NCBI RefSeq assembly: GCF_001632365.1
Contig: NW_024468512.1
Span: forward strand, 391,162-455,161
DNA: 64,000 bases
Direction: 5' to 3'
Source of the DNA: Laetiporus sulphureus 93-53
Taxonomy: Eukaryota; Basidiomycota; Agaricomycetes; Polyporales; Laetiporaceae
Shown here: piece by piece, positions 59,505-64,000 of the stretch
How positions within the stretch are numbered: position 1 is the stretch's first letter
Layout: each line of letters opens with the position of its first letter
Notes under the pieces: model-generated
Database searches by the model: none
What the model saw: only the letters and a program-made list of their open reading frames with translations
Told to the model about the DNA's origin: nothing
Program-made: the position numbers and the translations under genes

Positions 59505-59809
59505 TTCGATTGCTGAGAGTATGCGGGGAACGTTGAAAGTGAACTAGAGTCAAGAGAAAGTAGATCGAGACTCGAGTCAATCGACTCGCCATCAACGAGA
59601 TCTGATGATCTCCCGATCGTTCTGCGAGAATGCCTGTGCGGGTACCCGCATACATATCTACAGTACATACAACCGTAGTTTTATATCCAATGTCACACTG
59701 ACAGCACGTATACGAGCATCAAGAATCTAATATTGTTTCTAGACGACCCTTAATAGCAGTATGTTCGACTTCTTTCCGAAGATCTCCATGAACAAAGCGC
59801 TTGGACGGC
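59505..59809. other. Intergenic: argininosuccinate lyase promoter
   Basis: 305 bp between two minus-strand genes. Contains the GACTCGAGTC palindrome described separately; otherwise nothing. Confidence 0.5.
59569..59578. promoter_or_regulatory. Gcn4/CPC1-like element in the argininosuccinate lyase promoter
   Basis: GACTCGAGTC at 59569-59578, followed by AA and a further GACTC in reverse-related context at 59583, and AGAGTCA at 59546-59552. The half-sites GAGTCA/TGACTC are those of Gcn4-type bZIP factors, which control arginine genes in fungi. It lies 65-75 bp before the start codon. No exact TGASTCA is present, so this is tentative. Confidence 0.35.
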
Positions 59810-60717
59810 TCACGAATGGACCGCGTTCAACATCCAAAACGTCAGCAATGCAAAAGTGCTCGCCCCAGCGTAAATGTACACCCGTACATCGAACGGATTC
59901 TCCGTCAAGAAAGGGTACGGAACTGTTGCACATCAGTCGGGGTGAACGACTGTTGCCAAATGTAGACTCGATCTAATCACTTACATGAATCGTTGGACTT
60001 CGCACAGTATTCGACCCAAGAGCCATACGCGGCGCCTGCTATGGCGCACAGCACTGTGCCTCCAAAGACGGCTTGTGTGCGGGTGTACTTGCGTTCGACG
60101 AGGTAGAAATCAACTAGAAGGAATATCGCTGGGGATGCATGCAAAGCTAGATCAACGTTGAGGGGAATATGGATTAGTGCCTTTTCAGATGACGAGGGTA
60201 CGCTTGCGTCAGGATGAGGAGCTTCGCCTGCTACCATGGGCCGGAGGATCATCTCGGGAAGCAAAAGGAGGAGGCTCCAATAGATGCTAGTCACGACGAC
60301 GGCCACCTACAGCGTCCTTGAGAACGAACGAAGAGAAACAATGGATTTCAGAACATACCGGTAGCGCGATCATGAGCGCAATCCTCTTGAGCTTCCGCAT
60401 CGCTATTATATTGTTAAAAGAACACGAAGTTTGTTCATAGGTACAAACTCGCCTCTGAACGAGGGGAACAGATCTGTCGTGAATCCGAGCACCATAGTGC
60501 CAATCGCCATGAACAAACTATACAGATCAATCATCAGCACATCTTGAAATGGAGGATCTAGCACGTACCCAATGATCGTCAGGAATTGGCCATGTCCTCC
60601 TTTTTGCGTCTCTATAACAGCATTGAACGGCACGTTCTTCAGGTTGAGGTAGCCGTAAGCCATGATGGCAGTCCCGATCGCGTGCACCAGTGCTGCTGCC
60701 GTACGCAAGTGGGGCAT
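59810..60717 (-). CDS. FAR-17a/AIG1-like multi-pass membrane protein
   Basis: Exons 60569-60717, 60453-60517, 60359-60402, 59985-60306 and 59810-59922; 230 residues. Membrane segments: TAAALVHAIGTAIMAYGYL, LFMAIGTMVLGFTTDLF, RKLKRIALMIALPVAVVV, SIYWSLLLLLPEMIL, HIPLNVDLALHASPAIFLLV (with the conserved N/H seen in androgen-induced-gene hydrolases), AVFGGTVLCAIAGAAYGSWV, and the family end FPYPFLTENPFDVRVYIYAG. AIG1/FAR-17a members in animals hydrolyse fatty-acid esters of hydroxy fatty acids; activity here is inferred only by homology. The exon 2-3 junction works only with a GC donor (AGAG|GCGAGT). It shares an upstream region with TRS130. Confidence 0.88.
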
Positions 60718-61158
60718 GTTTGCCGTATCTGGGGAACGCGAAAGCAGTGCTTGAGCGACATAACCCGACCGGCCACGCAAAGATCTGTACTTACCTATTC
60801 AATATGCAGCTGAGGTGTTGAGAGTAATCAATGAGCACTGCTGGGAATGGGGAAGCCCATCCCCTGCAGGCATCGTGGTAAGAATCGTAAGAATCATGCC
60901 ATATGAAATGATGCGCGCCTACGTGTGCAGCCATCCACAGTCGAGTTCAAAGCTGTCCTCAACGCATGCTCTACGCTCTGTCCACCAGATTCAGGATACA
61001 TTGCCAACGCGAGGGAAGACGTGCGGTATAAATATCTCTATTCTCTGGTTCGCACCCATCGGTTGCCTTCGAACTCCCCTCGGGTTCGCTGTGAAGTGTG
61101 CTCACATTGAGCTGGTCTCGCCGATACTTAACGAGAAAATCTGCCGCATTCAACAACA
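60718..61158. promoter_or_regulatory. Divergent promoter region, FAR-17a protein / TRS130
   Basis: 441 bp between outward-facing start codons. Nothing coding; no distinct core motif. Confidence 0.5.
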
Positions 61159-64000
61159 ATGTCTTCGCATCGAGTCCTGGTGACCTATACATCTTCCCCA
61201 CTATATCTATCGACAGACCAATGGCAGCATCTGCGTGCTTCCCTCGCTCGCCAGTTCCCCCTTCGTACCCTCCATTGGAAGTCCCCGTCTCGTTCCACTA
61301 TTCAGACGATCCCGGAGCTGCATGTTGACTTCGTCGCACTTGAGAGCTTGCGAGATGAGCCTTCTTCCCAAGTGCCCCAGACACTCCTGGAACGGCCTTT
61401 ACTCAACACATATTTCGTGGTCTGTGAGGTGAATAAAGCAGCTGAATCCACTTGTGAAAATCGTACTGAAATTTCTACGCCGCCAAGGACAGTGAACTAT
61501 ACAAGAACTCTGTCAGGAAGCAAATCAAAGAGTGGCATGCGCTAGTGAGCACTCGGAAAAACCAAGAATGGTTAATCGTCCACATTGTGCGACCAGAAGG
61601 GAGGACAGCGCAAGGGAGGATCTTCCAGATAAAGTCTTCTGTACTTGACAAGATCAAAGCAGATTTCAACACTGACAAAAGAGACAGGTGCGCACGCGTT
61701 ATGCTGTATGAGCGTTAGACCTTCACTGTCATGATGGTATTCAGATGCGTGCAGCTGGTCTGGTCTGCAGAATATGAGCACCCGGCGGTATGGGCGGAAC
61801 TCATCACCAAAATGAAGGAGGGGATACTGCTAGCCTTCGACTCTGCTTTTATTCAACGCGAAGAAGAAGTAAGGCGTTCGGAGGGCCAACGAGCTATGCC
61901 TGGGTGGAACTTCTGTACATTTTTTATTCTGAAGGTGATCCTCGGACTAACATGGTGTCTCATTGGCTGACATTCCTGATATCCGCCGCAGGAAAGCCTA
62001 GCTATGTCGCTTGAGGGGATGAACCTATTTGAAAATGCTCTTGAGCAATACAACGAGCTGGAAGCTTCGTTCTTCAAAGTACTGCAAGAGAAGAACCTAT
62101 CCTGGTTCGGTGCGCTCATTTCTCCTGAGCCAACAGACGACTCTGTCGCTTTACTTTCTGTCAATAAGAAACGCTATCGGGACCTGATCCTCGCCAATTC
62201 CATTTCTGTCTTCGACTTTCGGGTGTATCTGCTAGCTAGGCAATGCGCTCTCATGAGCAAGCTCGGCAAAATAGCCGAGATCTGCGAGAAGGTGGTGGCG
62301 TTCCTTAGTGGGTTTGGCAGACGGCTGCGAGAGCTAGAGGTACGCGACGCGGTCAATCCACACGCATTTCTAATGCAAGATGTTTCAGGATACGCTACCG
62401 CCCTTCTTTGTTGAGTCATGGACATATTCTTCGGCCCTTAGCGTAATCGATCAGTGTGATGTGTGGGCAAATCCACCCGCCATGTCCAAAGGTGCTGTGG
62501 CCAGGCTGAATGCTGTGAAGGGAGAGTTGTTGGAGCTAGCGCAGCAACAAGTGAGTGGGCATGCCGTGCCTCTGCTCAACATCTAAGCTCATTTCGGACT
62601 AGTTAGATATCATTGGTATCAGAACAGGCCATCTGCCATCTCGTCCTCCCTTCTCGATTGCACTTCCTCCCCCCAATCCTGAGATGAAGACCATCGAACC
62701 ACGCAAGCGGTTTTCAAAGAAGATCTCGCGTTCAGAACTGTTGAAAGTGCTGACGGACAAGGAGGCATTCTATGATCTATACCAGCAAATTACTAATCGC
62801 GCCATTGAGCAATACGCAAACGCTGGCCGTCGTAAATTCGCGCTGAGACTTCATGGCAATCTGGCAGCTCTTGATCTGTGAGCCAATTGCGTAAATCTCT
62901 CTAATGTGACCTAACCCCCCAGCTCTAAGCATCCGAGGACGATTGCCAAGTGCCCTTGAGACGTATAAGAGTCTGCCTGCCCACTATGCGCCACATGGAT
63001 GGACCGCTCTTGAGTCCTTCATGCGATTGCAGGCTCTCACCATTCATGCGTCTTCCCATAAGGAACGAGACGGAGACTGGATCTCCGTCGTTCTCGAGTT
63101 CCTCAAGGCCTATGTGGACGATATGGGGACGGAATTGCTCATGGATGTAGATGACCACAAGACATACATTGCGAAATTGGTGGCCGAGCTTCGGAGTGCG
63201 GCTAACGCACTCGAGTCAGGTATGAGCATCGGCCATTTCGGGTTTATTCTGCTGACCAGCAGCGTGCTCGTTGGTATTGCATCATGCCAGATTTGCTGTA
63301 TCCCGACCACCCTGCGTTTTCACTCAGAATCATTAGCAGCAGCATACGCTTGTCGGGGACGCAAGACGGAGCATTGCTCGACGTAGTCGTGCGTAATCAT
63401 TTGCCATGCGTGAGTGCAACGACTATGAATGCTGCCTTCGATGTTCACAATATTGCAGGAACTCGCTGCCGATGAGGTAGTCGTGATAACGACCGGCTAT
63501 GAAGGCGTTCAGATACAGTTCACGAGTCAAACCACAACGATTCCAACCGGAACTAGCACGTTGACATTGTTCAGCCCGGTAAATGGTATATCCTGCCATG
63601 TCATCTGCGCTCATACATTTTACCTAGTCTGTAACACCTGGCCTTTTCACATTACAACTAAGTCGTATTCGACTCTCCCGGGTTGTGTTGGAGTGGAAGG
63701 AGATCAAGGGCCAACTGCAGGCAAAGGGTGCGAAAATCAAGGATCTCCCAACCCTGGTCCGAATCCCGAAGGATCTACATTCTCTGGACGTGCGTCTTCA
63801 TCCACCCCGGATTAGTGAGTGTTGCAAGTTGTTGTACTGTTTGTTGTCCATTGACCCGTCGCAGTCGAAGTCGGTAAACCATCGAAAATAATGGCTATTC
63901 TACGAACGGGCAGGAACGATGTATCGAGCGTGACTCTACGACTATCCTCATCCACTGGCGTTACATTCAGGACGAACGAGGCCACTTTGGATAGCTCAGG
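61159..64000 (+). CDS. TRS130: TRAPP II complex subunit Trs130/TRAPPC10, 3' end missing
   Basis: Subunit of the TRAPPII tethering complex, exchange factor for Ypt31/Rab11 at the late Golgi. Visible exons are 61159-61428, 61488-61687, 61745-61934, 61992-62339, 62389-62550, 62603-62877, 62930-63219, 63291-63409, 63459-63578, 63628-63814 and 63865 onward, all in phase. It starts MSSHRVLVTYTSSPLYLSTD. Conserved stretches are LHWKSPSRSTIQTIPELHVD, KNQEWLIVHIVRPEGRTAQG, GWNFCTFFILKESLAMSLEG, KNLSWFGALISPEP, NSISVFDFRVYLLARQCALM, DTLPPFFVESW, DKEAFYDLYQQITNRAIEQY, AGRRKFALRLHGNLAALD, and SLPAHYAPHGWTALESFM. About 750 residues are visible before the window ends. Confidence 0.93.

Overview
The window comes from the nuclear genome of a filamentous basidiomycete, most likely an Agaricomycete of the Polyporales type. 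The evidence is split genes with many short (about 45-70 bp) GT-AG introns, dense packing on both strands, and housekeeping proteins that read like mushroom orthologues. I saw no rRNA, tRNA, CRISPR array, intact transposon or viral gene. Gene models were joined by hand. For almost every one the exon lengths sum to an intact reading frame, which is the main support for the coordinates; individual splice sites may be off by a few bases.

Layout. 1-9.4 kb is conserved: eIF2B epsilon (runs off the left edge), a disordered Ala/Glu/Pro/Lys-rich protein, a SUR7/PalI membrane protein, and NOP2 and a FUN14 protein fired from one short bidirectional promoter. 10-33.7 kb is accessory. It holds three of four paralogues of a four-helix membrane protein with a long disordered tail, a voltage-gated proton channel, a secreted carboxylesterase followed by its decayed copy, a CCCH zinc-finger protein that appears fused to a membrane domain, and a 9-kb segmental duplication. 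The duplication contains three intact single-pass glycoprotein genes, a broken fourth, and a broken copy of the MCH1-like transporter whose intact version closes the block.

33.8-64 kb is again mostly conserved: ALG3, a GH5 exo-beta-1,3-glucanase, a 1277-residue IST1-TBC fusion, the fourth four-helix paralogue, a PP4 regulatory-subunit-1-like HEAT protein, aspartate aminotransferase, an AN1 zinc-finger protein, an Sso-type syntaxin, argininosuccinate lyase, a FAR-17a/AIG1 membrane protein and TRS130 (runs off the right edge).

There is no operon-like cluster. Several genes share the theme of membrane traffic and surface (IST1-TBC, syntaxin, TRS130, ALG3, SUR7/PalI, the glycoprotein array). The strongest candidates for something undescribed are the IST1-TBC fusion, the CCCH-membrane protein, the PPxY-tailed glycoprotein array with its duplicated transporter relic, and the four-helix family with a frozen intron-phase pattern.
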